This document shows, one piece after another, positions 48,101 to 58,315 of a DNA stretch of 64,000 nt; positions within the stretch are counted from its first letter, which is position 1, and the number at the start of each line of letters is the position of its first letter. Origin of the DNA: Ailanthus altissimus (Eukaryota; Streptophyta; Magnoliopsida; Sapindales; Simaroubaceae). The stretch spans positions 8,320,501 to 8,384,500 of the forward strand of contig OX327696.1 of the NCBI GenBank assembly GCA_946807835.1. Reading direction: 5' to 3'. Both the position numbers and the translations under genes were made by a program. Below the pieces are notes generated by a model, which did no database searches, was not told where the DNA came from, and saw nothing but the letters and a program-made list of their open reading frames with translations.

Positions 48101-51100
48101 CTTTCATAAGTCTCACAATTCACACAAAATACTTTAAATAGCTTACAAAATTATACACAATGCATTTATCACATCAAATTGGTCTAAATACTTGGTTTCT
48201 CAAAACCTGTCATTCTAATCACTTACACTTAACAAAATTTTCTAATAGATCAAATGATGTCCAATTACTCCAAAATCAGAATATATCATTCTTGACTCAT
48301 ATATCCTTCTTATATATGAATATTATATCAAAATTCCTACACAATCCATTCCATACATACCATCGAATCCAAACTACTAACCTGACAAGATCAAGATACT
48401 TACTGAACAGTATTCAATCTCCCAATTTTATAAAATCATATACTAACTCAAAAATTATAAAAATACCACATAATTACTCTTAACACATATCTCAGTCCAT
48501 GATAAATATTTCACTTTCAAATCACTGCCAAAAATATTTTAAAACTATTTTATTCCATAGCTTTAAAAATTTGTTAATCAAATCCTGTAATGAGCGGATA
48601 TACTTTAGAAAATCATAACATTTCAACCACATTGATCTAAATTCTCAATTCCGAGTATATCATATTAGACATATAAAATTATCATATTCCACAATTTCGT
48701 AATTTTTGAAGATCATTCAGTAGGACAAACATTGTTCGTCACTGTATTATACTGTTCACATAGGAAATTTCCAGAATTTCAGGGTCATTTTGGTAAATTC
48801 ACAACAAATTCAATTTCTGGAATTTTGAATCGATTCAAAGTCTCAGATGATACTAAACATGTCTAATTTCATATACTCAAAATTCAAAACCAGAATCGAA
48901 TCACAACAATTTATAAAATTCTTGGATCAAGAGACTATCAAGCAGAAATTCTACAATCCATCATGATTTATCAAACTATCTTATAGATCATCATCAATTC
49001 TCAAAATATCATACGAAATACACATTAAATCCTCAATTATACATATTTCCAGAAATCAAAAATTAAAGAAATTAACATAATTAACACCAATAAATTGAGA
49101 AATAGTTGTGATATACCTCTTAAAATCCAAAATTCCAATTTCTTCTTCTTTTTCTTCTCCTTCTTCTCCTTCTTCTCTTTCTCTCCCCTCTTTTCTCTCT
49201 TCTCTCTCTAAAAGAGGTAGCTCGACCAAAATGAGAGAATTAGGGTTTTAAAAGTGTATTTTTATACTAAGTGGCTAATTTTTAGTATTTACGAATTTAC
49301 TCCCAAAACTTTCAAAGTATTACAATTTGGTCCCTAAAATAAATCTAAAGTCTTGCAATTAAACCCAATGCTAATAGTATCACCTTAACCTATACAAACA
49401 CTACTAATAACAATATATAAATCAAGTATCATCAACATACAAATAAAATACGTATATTTATACATATATAAATACTTATTCTTACCAGTCGTGGATACTG
49501 GTTACTACACCAAGAAACAACGAAGCTGGATCCAAAATCCAAAAAATGCCTTTTCTTGGGATATGCTGATGGAGTCAAGGGGTATCGCCTGTAGGATCCC
49601 ACTACCCACAAGGTCGTCATCAACAGAGATGTGATATTTGCAGAAGATAAACTGCAAAGGAATGATAAAGATGATAGCACAGTGAAGGAAAATTCAGAGA
49701 CAACAACGGTACAAATGGAAAATAATCAAGTACAAGAAGATTCAGATTCTTCTGAAGCAGCACCAGGGCACGAAGAACAAGAACAGCAGAGTCTGAGGCT
49801 ACAGATGATCGTTGATCAACTCATGAGAGACGACCACCAGCGTGGCACTCAGAGTATGTCATGGAGGCTCATGTTGCATACTGCCTTCTAACAGAGGATG
49901 GAGAGCCAACAACTTTCCAGGAGGCTTCTAAAAGTCAAGATGTTTCTCTATGGATGACAGCAATGCAATAAGAGATTGAAGCTTTGCATAAGAACAAAAC
50001 ATGGGAGCTGGTTGCACTGCCACGTGGAAGAAAAGCCATTGGAAACAAATGGGTCTACAAGATCAAACGGGATGGCAATGACAAAGTAGAGCGGTATCGT
50101 GCGAGATTGGTGGTGAAAGGTTATACTCAGAAAGAAGGTATTGACTTTAATGAGATATTTTCCCCTGTGGTTCGACTCACGACAGTCAGAATAGTCCTGG
50201 CAATGTGTGCTACATTTGACTTACATCTAGAACAGCTAGATGTGAAGACAGCTTTTCTTCATGGAGAACTTGAAGAAGAAATTTATATGCTCCAACCAGA
50301 AGGTTTTAAAGAAGAAGGAAAAGAGAACTTGGTTTGCAGGTTGAACAAATCTCTGTACGGTCTCAAATAGGCGTCGAGGTGTTGGTACAAGAGATTTGAT
50401 TCCTATATCATCAGCCTTGGATACAACAGACTTAGTTCAGACCATTGTACATACTACAAAAGGTTTGAAGATGATAATGATTTCATTATTTTACTGTTGT
50501 ACGTGGATGACATGTTGGTAGCAGGCCTCAACAAAGATCGAGTCTAAGAATTGAAGGCACAGTTAGCTAAGGAATTTGATATAAAGGACTTTGATATGAA
50601 GGACTTGGGACCAGCAAACAAGATTCTAGGGATGCAAATTCACCGAGACAGAAATAACAGGAAGATTTGGCTTGCTCAAAAGAACTACTTAAAGAAAATC
50701 TTATGGCGCTTCAACATGCAAGATTGTAAGCCAACTAGTACCCCACTCCCTGTTAATTTCAAGTTATCCTCTAAGATGTGTCCTAGCAAAGAAGCAGAGA
50801 GGAAGGAGATGTCTCGAGTACCGTATGCATCAGCAGTGGGAAGTTTAATGTTCGCTATGATTTGTACCAGACCAGACATTACACAAGCAGTGGGAGCAGT
50901 TAGTAGATACATGGCGAATCCTGGTAGAGAGCATTGGGGTTGTGTCAGGAGGATCCTTAGATACATTAAGGGTACCTCAGATGTTACTTTATGTTACGGA
51001 AGATCAGATTTTATTGTTAAGGGCTATGTGGATTCAGATTTTGCAGGAGACTTTGATAAAAGAAAATCCACTACTGGCTATGTGTTTAAACTTGCAAAAG

Positions 51101-52338
51101 GAGCTGTAAGCTGGGTTTCGAAACTGCAAACTGTTGTGGCATTATCTACTACAGAAGCAGAATACATGGCAGCTACATAAGATTTCAAGGAAGCAATTTG
51201 AATACAAAGATTACTGGAGGAGCTCAGGCATAAGCAAGAGAAAGTTGAATTGTTTTATGACAGTCAGAGTGCCTTGCACATTGCAAGGAATCCAGCTTTT
51301 CATTCAAGAACGAAGCACATAGGTGTTCAATATCACTTTGTTCGTGAAGTAGTAGAAGATGGAAATGTGGATATGAAAAAAATTCATACAGATGATAACC
51401 TAGCAGATGTGTTGACCAAGCCCACCAATACCAACAAGTTTGTATGGTGCAGATCCTTGCATAGCCTAGCAGACACATAGGCAACATGGCTTTGGCGAAG
51501 AAGAAAGAATGGTGTGGAGACTTGATTGATTTTCAATCAAATCTCCAAGTGGGAGAATTGTCAGCAGCTGACATCGTATGCCAGCTGCAATTTTGCAATT
51601 GTTGACAGCCTTATTAAGGCTGTCCACTTGCTCAACTCTCCCTATAAAAGGGAGAGTTTAACAATGTATTTTCCATTGAAAAATTTAAGAAATTTTGAAA
51701 AGCTTGTGAGAGTTTTGAGTGATTTGAGAGAATTGGGTGTATTGGAGTTTTGGGTTGTAAGGCTAAAACACTACAATACTTGTATTCTCCATTTCTAATA
51801 GTAAGAGATTCTTCTGTCTTCGCCCGTGAACGTAGGCTAAAAGTCGAACAACGTAATCTTGTATTTTGTCTTATTTTTATTTTTATTATTTTTTCAATTT
51901 CGCTTTAATTGCGACCCTACATCACCCTTCAATTTTTTAACGTGGAATACTTTACATTGCCTTCTCAGGAAGAGAAGAAAATTGATACAAACAGCAAATT
52001 CATCAGAAAAATCAATAGAAGTACGTACAGCAGTAATGTTGATGCTACAAAAACAAAACCCAAAATCATGATTGGATTATAAGAATAGAAGAAAACAGAA
52101 GCTAACCACTGACGAAAAGCCTGGTTTTTGGACGAGAATCAGAAGAAGAAGAAGAAGGCAGAGAAGCCAAGACAAAGCTTCCAGCGCCACGTCTGAGAGA
52201 ACTAGGAGATGCGAAGCGCCTTTTTATTGTAAACGTAGTAGCACGATGGCTATTTAGACGATGAATTAGTGGGTGCTGGTTAATGTTATTGTAGGAGGAA
52301 GGTGCTGGAACAACTGCAAAAACTGCGCTCGCTGCCAT
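42104..52338 (-). CDS. Small organelle-type RRM RNA-binding protein, 165 aa, 4 exons
   Basis: Exons on the minus strand: 52338-52107, 43842-43774, 43629-43523 and 42193-42104 (TGA at 42106-42104). All three introns are GT-AG and the phases join without a break (232+69+107+90 nt). Residues 1-70 are Ala/Ser/Arg-rich with almost no acidic residues, as in a plastid or mitochondrial transit peptide. The RRM spans ~73-150: RNP2 TRLFVSGLSF, then TTEESLRNAFRGFGQL, RNP1 RPRGFAFLHY, EESQKAIEGMHGKFLDGR and VIFVELAKPR. A short basic tail ends RNPRQN. Known relatives are small plant organelle or glycine-rich-type RRM proteins that bind RNA in editing, splicing or stability; the exact one is not identified. 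Exon 1 is separated from the rest by an 8.26-kb intron holding a Copia element; without it the intron would be about 0.6 kb. Confidence 0.88.
44291..44649 (+). repeat. 5' LTR of the intronic Copia element
   Basis: 359 bp, begins TGTCAGCAGCTGGCACACGG, ends TCAATTTCCTAACA. Compared with the 3' LTR it lacks a segment that in the 3' copy holds GACAGCCTTATTAAGGCTGT and CCTATAAAAGGG, so the probable core promoter is missing. Confidence 0.93.
44678..44772 (+). repeat. Short ~20-bp repeats in the Copia leader
   Basis: Units of the form GTTACTATTCACGTATATA recur about five times between the primer-binding site and the gag ATG. Similar TACTGTTCA-bearing units occur in the LTRs of the other Copia element in this window. 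Confidence 0.6.
44818..45620 (+). pseudogene. Copia gag (intronic element)
   Basis: The ATG at 44818 opens MAAKYEVEKFNGGNF, a typical Copia Gag start, but a stop follows about 35 codons later and further stops and a frameshift occur before 45075. Then come LYKVKSLHNKIFLKRRLYTL, STSVTEHINTLNTLFSQL and IEAGERAEILLQSLPDSYD, ending in a stop near 45388. The zinc knuckle CYHCGKKCHLKKDC (about 45511-45550) lies in the next open frame, which continues into protease. Confidence 0.9.
45640..46786 (+). pseudogene. Copia protease and integrase (intronic element, 5' part of pol)
   Basis: Protease VWLVDSGATWHMTS is near 45675 (DSGA intact). Integrase HHCC is WHRKLGHMSERGLKIL ... CEHCVTSKQ (46083-46206). 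Core words are HSDVWQAPV and LRTDNGGEYTGENF, so the first two acidic residues are present. A frameshift near 46545 moves the frame to NGEAERMNRTLLERTRAML and FWAEAVKTACYVVNRS. The frame is then cut at 46786 by the nested insertion, after HTFGSPVYVMYTQ. Confidence 0.9.
46787..49509. mobile_element. Nested solo-LTR-like insertion (2.7 kb) inside the Copia integrase/RT region
   Basis: It begins TGTCACGCCCCAGACCC and ends GGTTACTACA, so TG...CA, and is flanked by an exact 5-bp target duplication CCAAG (46782-46786 and 49510-49514). Removing it and one CCAAG restores the Copia reading frame across the junction. There is no credible protein-coding content. It has a CT-rich tract (about 49140-49215) near its 3' third, as seen in long plant LTRs. 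Size and ends fit a solo LTR of a large Gypsy-type or LARD element. A non-LTR identity is not excluded, but the 5-bp duplication and TG/CA ends favour an LTR. Confidence 0.8.
49510..51480 (+). pseudogene. Copia reverse transcriptase and RNase H (intronic element, 3' part of pol)
   Basis: It continues with KLDPKSKKCLFLGYADGVKG and YRLWDPTTHKVVINRDVIF. RT follows: KTWELVALPRGRKAIGNKWV, RARLVVKGYTQKEGIDFNE, LDVKTAFLHGELEEEIYM and NKSLYGLK, then a stop at about 50368. The catalytic LLYVDDMLVAG is at about 50494-50526. Further on are KDLGPANKILGMQI, VPYASAVGSLMFAMICTRPD, ITQAVGAVSRYMANPGREHW and VDSDFAGDFDKRKSTTGYVF. RNase H words LFYDSQSALHIARN and TKHIGVQYHFVREVV end at a stop near 51478. Stops at about 49969, 50368, 50546 and 51178 break it. 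The catalytic residues themselves look intact, which suggests moderate age. Confidence 0.92.
51559..51942 (+). repeat. 3' LTR of the intronic Copia element
   Basis: 384 bp, begins TGTCAGCAGCTGACATCG. It keeps a TATA box (TATAAAAGG at about 51646) within a small inverted repeat (CTCTCCCTATAAAAGGGAGAG), absent from the 5' LTR. The last two bases are CG in place of CA. Confidence 0.93.
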
Positions 52339-53690
52339 TTTTCGTGAAGATGCAGCTGAGTCTGACGGATGAGGTTTTGGTTTTCAAAACAAGCTCGGGT
52401 TAAATAAACAAATAAAAAGATTCATTTAGAGGGGCCGGCATGAAAATTTTCATGTGACTATTAACGTTAGGAGAAATTATAAATGTCTCCAAATGTTTTG
52501 TGAAATTGTCACATTAGTTTGCAACTTTGCTCAAAGGAATTTATATAACGAGGAAGAGTGAATCAATTTGCTCATTTTTCTAAGTTTGGTATTAAAAAAA
52601 AAAAAACACATAGTATAATTTACATACTATAATAAATTCTCTTTTAAAAAAATACGTTTTATAAGTTTATTAAATAGATCTTAATTTAATCACTAATTTA
52701 ATTTAACCTAAAGCGTCAAATTAAAAATTAACATCAAGTTAAATCAAGTTTTCATGATAATGAAATATATCATAATTAGTTTGATTGTTATTAAAAAGAA
52801 CCTCATTTTAAACACTCAATTATATAAATAAATTTTAGAGAATGAATCATCTATTTTATTCTTATTCGTTTATCCCATTTTAATTTACTATTCTAACAAT
52901 TGAGGAGATTATTAGTACAAGAAGTCAAAACTAGATGACATATTTTTTACTATCATATAACTTATAGATATGTATTGTTTGCACACATTATTTTGTATTA
53001 TAATATTACTTAAAATTGCATTTGATTTTTTGTGTTTTAATTTACTATGATAATTATTATCGTTTGAAAAAAGATAATAATTACGTATAATACTAAATAA
53101 AAGAAATGGGTTTAACTTTATATTATTATGCACATATGTTATTCTAATCATTAATATCAATATTAGCCGTCACTAGTATTTTTTTTTTTTTTAGTATCAT
53201 ACCAATAATTGTTACTTTTTGGAATAGGTGTGGGTTTTTGGAATTAAAATTAATTTAATATTTTTTGCCATTAATTCAATATTTAAATAGTACTTGCTTT
53301 CACAGGTTAATGATAAGAACTTAATAATATATTTATATCTTTATTCAGTGGAGATCCTGAATTTAATTTATTTATATATTATTAAAGGAAAATAAAAAAA
53401 ATGTATGTTATTTTATACAATTTGTTAATAGCATTTAATATTAAGATTGTTAATTATAATATTAAATATAAATGTTACACTTTTTAAATGTTATCTTAAA
53501 TTTTTTCATTTTAAATAATATATAAAATAATAATTGAGTGGTAAAATTATATAACAGATAATTTTAAAATTTATACAATTTTATCACTTAATAATTATTT
53601 AATATATTATTTAAGATAAAAAAAATTAAATTATTATTTAAAAAGTATAACATTACTCGAATATAAAATATAAATCATTAGATCTTAACA
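52339..53690. other. Upstream flank of the RRM gene, then AT-rich spacer
   Basis: The stretch from 52339 to about 52440 is less AT-rich and is probably the RRM gene's promoter and 5' UTR. I see no certain TATA box. Beyond it the DNA is AT-rich with A and T runs near 52592 and 53182, and no gene. Confidence 0.45.
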
Positions 53691-54345
53691 ATGATAAATG
53701 GGGTGCAAATAAGGCTAAAAGAAAAATTTACGGGGTACAATTAAAAGATGGACATGAAACATGAAAATTATTGTGTCAAACATGAAATTAGAACGGAAAT
53801 GCATTGACCTTAAACATGAAACCTACTACCTCAAAATTGCATCCAAACGTTAGTGTAAAAATTGAGAACATCAAACAAGAAAATTATAATGTCATGCGAA
53901 ATATTTGACATCAAACATAAAAATATATCTCAAGGTACACGTAAAAGCTATAACCAAGAACATGAAAATTAAGTACCTCAAGCATAAAAATTGTTAAGCT
54001 CAAACCTGAGTCTAACGTTTAAATGAAGCTCAATAGGAACATAAAATGAAGTTCCTCAAACCCGAGTCGAGTCTAATGCTAGTATGAAACTTTGCATATC
54101 AAAAGCAAAAATTAATATAACGTCAAGTATAAAAAGCAATCAACGTAAATATGAACCTTTAAACAAAACGTATAAAATAAGATACCTTAAACATAAAAGT
54201 TTTAACATCAAATTTGAGTCCAACATTAATACGAAACTGTAAACATCACATATGAAATTATAGTCAAACACCACACCTAAAACAAATATATATATAAAAA
54301 TATATGAAATGTGAAGTCTCAAACATAAAACTAAACTCGCACTTT
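53690..54345. repeat. Degenerate short repeats (CAAACATGAAA-type words)
   Basis: Variants of CAAACATGAAAATT, AACATAAAA and CTCAAACCTGAGTC recur irregularly across about 650 bp, giving a loose array with no fixed period. A minus-strand open frame at 54140-54370 is explained by this low-complexity text. Confidence 0.45.
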
Positions 54346-54349
54346 GAGT

Positions 54350-54470
54350 AACTACCTCAGCGGTAAGCAATCTCTTTAAGTGTATCTCTTGATTTAGAAA
54401 TTAAGAATTCAAGTTCTGACAATGCTAGAGTTATGTAATAATGTCCCATTATATAGTAAGTATCTTTTTA
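54350..54470 (+). mobile_element. Possible tRNA-derived SINE head
   Basis: CTACCTCAGCGGTAAGCAAT (about 54353-54372) resembles a tRNA A box (TRGCNNAGYNGG), and AATTCAAGTTCTGAC (about 54406-54420) resembles a B box (GGTTCGANNCC) about 50 bp later. No tRNA fold or tail is clear. Weak, from motif similarity only. Confidence 0.25.
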
Positions 54471-54475
54471 TTTTA

Positions 54476-54965
54476 GTTGGTTGAAATTTAAGTGTATATT
54501 AATGTGAAAGTAAAATATTATCGACTGATATTTAAGTGTACATCAGTGTAGAAGTGAAATGTTGTCTTAATTAGCTGAAGTCTAGATATATGTTAATTTG
54601 AAAGTGAAATTTTTATTTCAATTATAATAGTCTAATTCTTATTCGGTTGGCTTTGATGCGTATTAATGTGAAAATGTAAAATCTTGTCTTAGTTAGCTAA
54701 AATATAGGTGTGTATTAGTGTGAAAGTGAAGTCTTATCGGTTGATATACGAGCGTGTGTCAATGCAAAAGTAAAATCTTATCCTAATTGGCTGACGTTTG
54801 GGCGTGCATTAGTATGAAAGTAAAGTTTTATTCTAATTGTAATAGAGTCTAGTTCTTATCCTAGTTGATTGAAATCTGAACGCATGTTAATATGAAAGTG
54901 AAGTATTATCCCAATTGTAATAAATTCTAACCATTAAATTAGTCTGTAAAAATGAAAGTCTTGTC
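54476..54965. repeat. Degenerate satellite-like array, about nine units
   Basis: The word TATTAGTGTGAAAGTGAAG and its variants recur at about 54497, 54543, 54591, 54662, 54713, 54756, 54806, 54885 and 54945. Spacing is 43-79 bp, and units often contain CTTATCCTAATTGGCTGAAG. Non-coding; origin unknown. Confidence 0.65.
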
Positions 54966-54966
54966 T

Positions 54967-55139
54967 CAATTGTGATAAACTCTAATTATTGTATCACTAG
55001 ATAAAATACATATAATACTTGTAATTAAAAAATAACATAAAACTAAACTCTTTTCAATTGTGATAAACTCTAATCATTGTATTACTAGATGAAATACATA
55101 TAATACTTGTAATTAAAAAATAACATAAAACTAAACTCT
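54967..55139. repeat. 88-bp tandem duplication
   Basis: Two direct copies start CAATTGTGATAAACTCTAAT at 54967 and 55055. They share ATACATATAATACTTGTAAT and AACATAAAACTAAACTCTT, with only a few differences, so this is a fairly recent duplication at the edge of the older array. Confidence 0.88.
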
Positions 55140-55749
55140 TGTATATGGTATAATTAGTTTATTAAAATTAATAATTTATATTATTCTTTAAAGTTATTAA
55201 TTTATAAAATATTTATTTATTATTATATATATTTTTACATATTATTATATTACTTTAATGAGACAACCGTGATTTTCTTTTTTTTTTATTAAGGAATAAG
55301 GACAATTTATTTCAATATTTTAGATTTAAATATAATTTTTACTCTAGTTAGATTTAAAATATCTAATTTTAACTTAATTTGTTACTTTTTATCGTCTATT
55401 TAGATAAAAAAAAATTATTTTTAATAACCATTTACTATTTTAGCCTTGCTGTTAACAAACTTGTAAAAATATGGGAATGGATATGTATTGTAATATAATT
55501 AGTTATTTTGGACATGTGTTAATATATAATTAAAAAAATAAAATAAAATTAAAAATTAAAAAAATCTGCCACTATTGTCAAAAATGACAACCTGTCATAA
55601 TGGACAGTAAAAAAATATAAAATTTATATCATTGAACTCTTTTTTTTTTCGATCTACACAATAAGAGGGTCATTTTAAATTAAAAAAATATAAAAGGCCA
55701 CCATTCCTCTCAATCATTTTTTGTAGTCTTCTGATTTTTTATTTGTTAA
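55140..55749. other. AT-rich spacer, no gene seen
   Basis: AT-rich text with poly-T and poly-A runs. No coding or RNA gene is supported. Confidence 0.55.
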
Positions 55750-55999
55750 TATTAAAGATATAGAATATCAATATATTAATCACCTACTATATATATATAT
55801 TTTATAATTAATAGGTTATATTTGATTTTTATTTATTTATTTATATTTCCTTATTTATGTTAACCTAAAACCTATATAAAGGCTGTCTCTGTAACATTGT
55901 AATAGACAATATTATAATAACAATGTAGTCTTTCAAGTTTTATAGTTTCTCTTTATTATTTTTGTTATCTTTTTCTTTTATATTTTATTTTTTCTGACA
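55750..55999 (+). repeat. LTR copy 1 of the three-LTR element
   Basis: 250 bp, begins TATTAAAGATATAGAATATC and ends TTTTCTGACA. A TATA-like CCTATATAAAGGCTG lies in the middle (about 55871). Followed by TGGTATCAGAGCC. Confidence 0.88.
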
Positions 56000-56164
56000 T
56001 GGTATCAGAGCCTACGGTTCGATTATTTCACTGTCTTATTGTTCAACGAAACTTGCCGAAATTTTTTCAGAAACTCTTAGGAAGCTCACCAGAGTTTCAC
56101 CGAAATATCACTGAAAGTTCGTCGGAGTTCGCCGTAATCAACACTGCCCATATCCAAGGGGGGA

Positions 56165-56409
56165 TATTAAAGATATAGAATATCAATATATTAATCACCT
56201 ACTATATATATTTTATAATTAATAGGTTATATTTGATTTTCTTTTATGTATTTATATTTCCTTATTTATGTTAACCTTTAGCCTATATAAAGGCTGTCTC
56301 TGTAACATTGTAATATACAAAATTACAGCAATAATGTAATTCTTAAAGTTTTTTAATTTTTTTTTATTATTTCGGCTATTTTTTTCTTTTCTTTTATTTT
56401 TTTCTCACA
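56165..56409 (+). repeat. LTR copy 2 of the three-LTR element
   Basis: About 245 bp, closely matching copy 1, ends TTTTCTCACA and is followed by TGGTATCAAAG. Preceded by CCAAGGGGGGA. Confidence 0.88.
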
Positions 56410-57539
56410 TGGTATCAAAGTTTTGATTTTTTCACTGTCATTTTGTTTAGCTAGAGATTTGCTAGAATTTTTTTTCAAAACCCGACAATCTACCAGAGTT
56501 TTTTGAAAAGTCACCGAACAATTTTGAAATCTTGCCGTCTTAGTCATCGCCCATCTCCAATTACTCAGAATCCTCCGCCCGTTTCAATGCCGTAAATAAC
56601 GCGCCGATCCGATGTCAGTAACTGCCAATGCGTCACCGGAACACCACTGTCGCCGCCCACTGTCACCGCCCACTGTCCCTTCAGATCCCGGTCGTTCTAC
56701 GGTGACGTGCCCGACACCGCCCACACCAAACGAATCCCCCATCACCGACCGTTCAGTGCTGCCGACAACGCGCCAACCCAAGGTCGAAAACAGCCAGACG
56801 CGCCGCCGGAACTTCACTGCCGCCGTTACTGTTCTCCTTAGATTCCGACTGATTTCTGGTGCGTTAGCCTGCACCACTCAGACAGTTGCACTCAGAATCA
56901 ACCGGCGATTCCAACGGCACCGAAATCTTGTCGATCTGAAGTCGCACGCTTCCCCACGCGCCTTTGAACAGAGCTGTCGTCCGCCACCTTCCACCTTAGA
57001 TCTCCGCCATTTTTTAGCAAGTTGCTTCTCACTGCCAACTCCATTCAACTCCTCTCCGCTGGATCTATCAGTCCTAGGTCTCCTTTTGAAATTTCGGTGA
57101 TCCAATTTATAATAGAGGTCTTTTTGTAAATTTTTCAAAGTTATATAGATAGTTTGCAGTTTATCTAAGTTTTGGACCATTTTGTGATTTTTTATTTTTA
57201 TCGGTTTTTATTTCCTTTTTTGTTTTTGCAATTTTCAAATAAATTAGTGAAATAATCTCTCAACACACTTGCACTTGCAGTAGTTGATTTTTCTCTATCA
57301 ACGCGATTGCACTTACAGTGGTTGACAATGCACTTGCACTCGCAACGGTTAATTTTCTGTTTCTTTATCAACGCATTTGCACTCGCAGTGGTTGACAACG
57401 CACTTGCACTCGTAACGGTTGGTTTCAAGTTTCATTCAACGCGTCTACATCTGTAAGTGATTGATTTTCTCAATACCCACCATTACAATAAAAAATATTC
57501 TTTTTCAAACTCAAGCTTCTACTTGAGTTTTAGGGGGGA

Positions 57540-57785
57540 TATTAAAGACATAGAATATCAATATATTAATCACCTACTATATATATTTTATAATTAATAG
57601 GTTATATTTGATTTTCTTTTATGTATTTATATTTTTTTATTTATGTTAACCTAAAGCCTATATAAAGGTTGTCTTTGTAACATTGTAATAGATAATATTA
57701 TAATAACAATATAGTCTTTCAAGTTTTACAGTTTCTCTTTATTATTTTTGTTATTTTTTTCTTTTATATTTTATTTTTTTTAACA
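57540..57785 (+). repeat. LTR copy 3 of the three-LTR element
   Basis: About 246 bp, begins TATTAAAGACATAGAATATC, ends TTTTTAACA, and is followed by unrelated AT-rich DNA. This marks the right end of the element. Confidence 0.88.
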
Positions 57786-58200
57786 ATTAAAAATGACTCC
57801 ACTATTGTATAGATTAAAAAAAGTATAATAATATAAAATTTGATTATTTTTATTAGAATACTTTGAAAAATAGCGACTAGTCTGTTGTCTTTTTTAACAA
57901 CAATAGCAATTTTATTTTTTATTTAATTTAATTTATTTTAAATATTATTTAATAAAAATATAAATTAATTAAATGATATAATTTTTTTTTACTTTAAATA
58001 TTTGTCAGTGTTCAAAACGTAATTTATTTTATAATCAAATTATTTTTTTAATCTTTAAATTTTAAAATTAACAACAAATAATTAAAATTAAATTAAATAT
58101 TTTAAATTTAACCGGAACAAAGTTTTAGACTAATGGTATATCCTTTTATTAACATCGTAACATGGCAGCCAAGCAGTAAGGAAACCATTGTGTAATAAAG
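57786..58200. other. AT-rich spacer upstream of the phosphoesterase gene
   Basis: AT-rich up to about 58150. The 5' UTR of the next gene probably begins in the less AT-rich stretch after that. No other feature is seen. Confidence 0.5.
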
Positions 58201-58315
58201 TGGTGCAAATTCCTTCCTTCCCTAATCGCCGAAATTATGGGATTGACAGCTCAGTCACTTATAGCAAGAGCAACAAAAAGGCATTAGATTCAAGGACTGT
58301 AGTAGTTTCGGGGAC

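Larger units (their letters stand above)
44291..51942 (+). mobile_element. Ty1/Copia retrotransposon inserted antisense in intron 1 of the RRM gene
   Basis: LTRs are at 44291-44649 and 51559-51942, with a 5-bp target duplication TGGAA (44286-44290 and 51943-51947). The primer-binding site TGGTATCAGAGC (44652-44663, initiator-Met tRNA type) follows the 5' LTR directly. A purine-rich AAGTGGGAGAAT tract precedes the 3' LTR. The internal order is gag, protease, integrase, RT, RNase H. It is interrupted by a 2.7-kb insertion at 46787-49509 and by stops and a frameshift, so it is inactive. The 3' LTR ends CG instead of CA by one change. Confidence 0.95.
55750..57785 (+). mobile_element. Non-autonomous LTR element with three LTRs (TRIM/LARD-like)
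   Basis: Three direct LTR copies (55750-55999, 56165-56409 and 57540-57785) separate two different internal segments (165 bp and about 1.13 kb). The first two LTRs are each followed directly by TGGTATCA, the start of the initiator-Met primer-binding site. The second and third are each preceded by a polypurine tract AGGGGGGA. Flanks GTTAA and ATTAA match at four of five positions, a probable target duplication. There is no gag or pol. Such a structure follows from unequal recombination between two elements. Confidence 0.88.

Noticed and set aside
54353..54425. A functional tRNA gene
   Set aside because: Only A-box- and B-box-like words are present; there is no cloverleaf fold, so at best it is a SINE remnant.
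56612..57100. 162-codon open frame on + as a host gene
   Set aside because: It lies inside the three-LTR element, has no recognisable domain, and the opposite strand is also open, as GC-rich text allows. Kept only as a finding.
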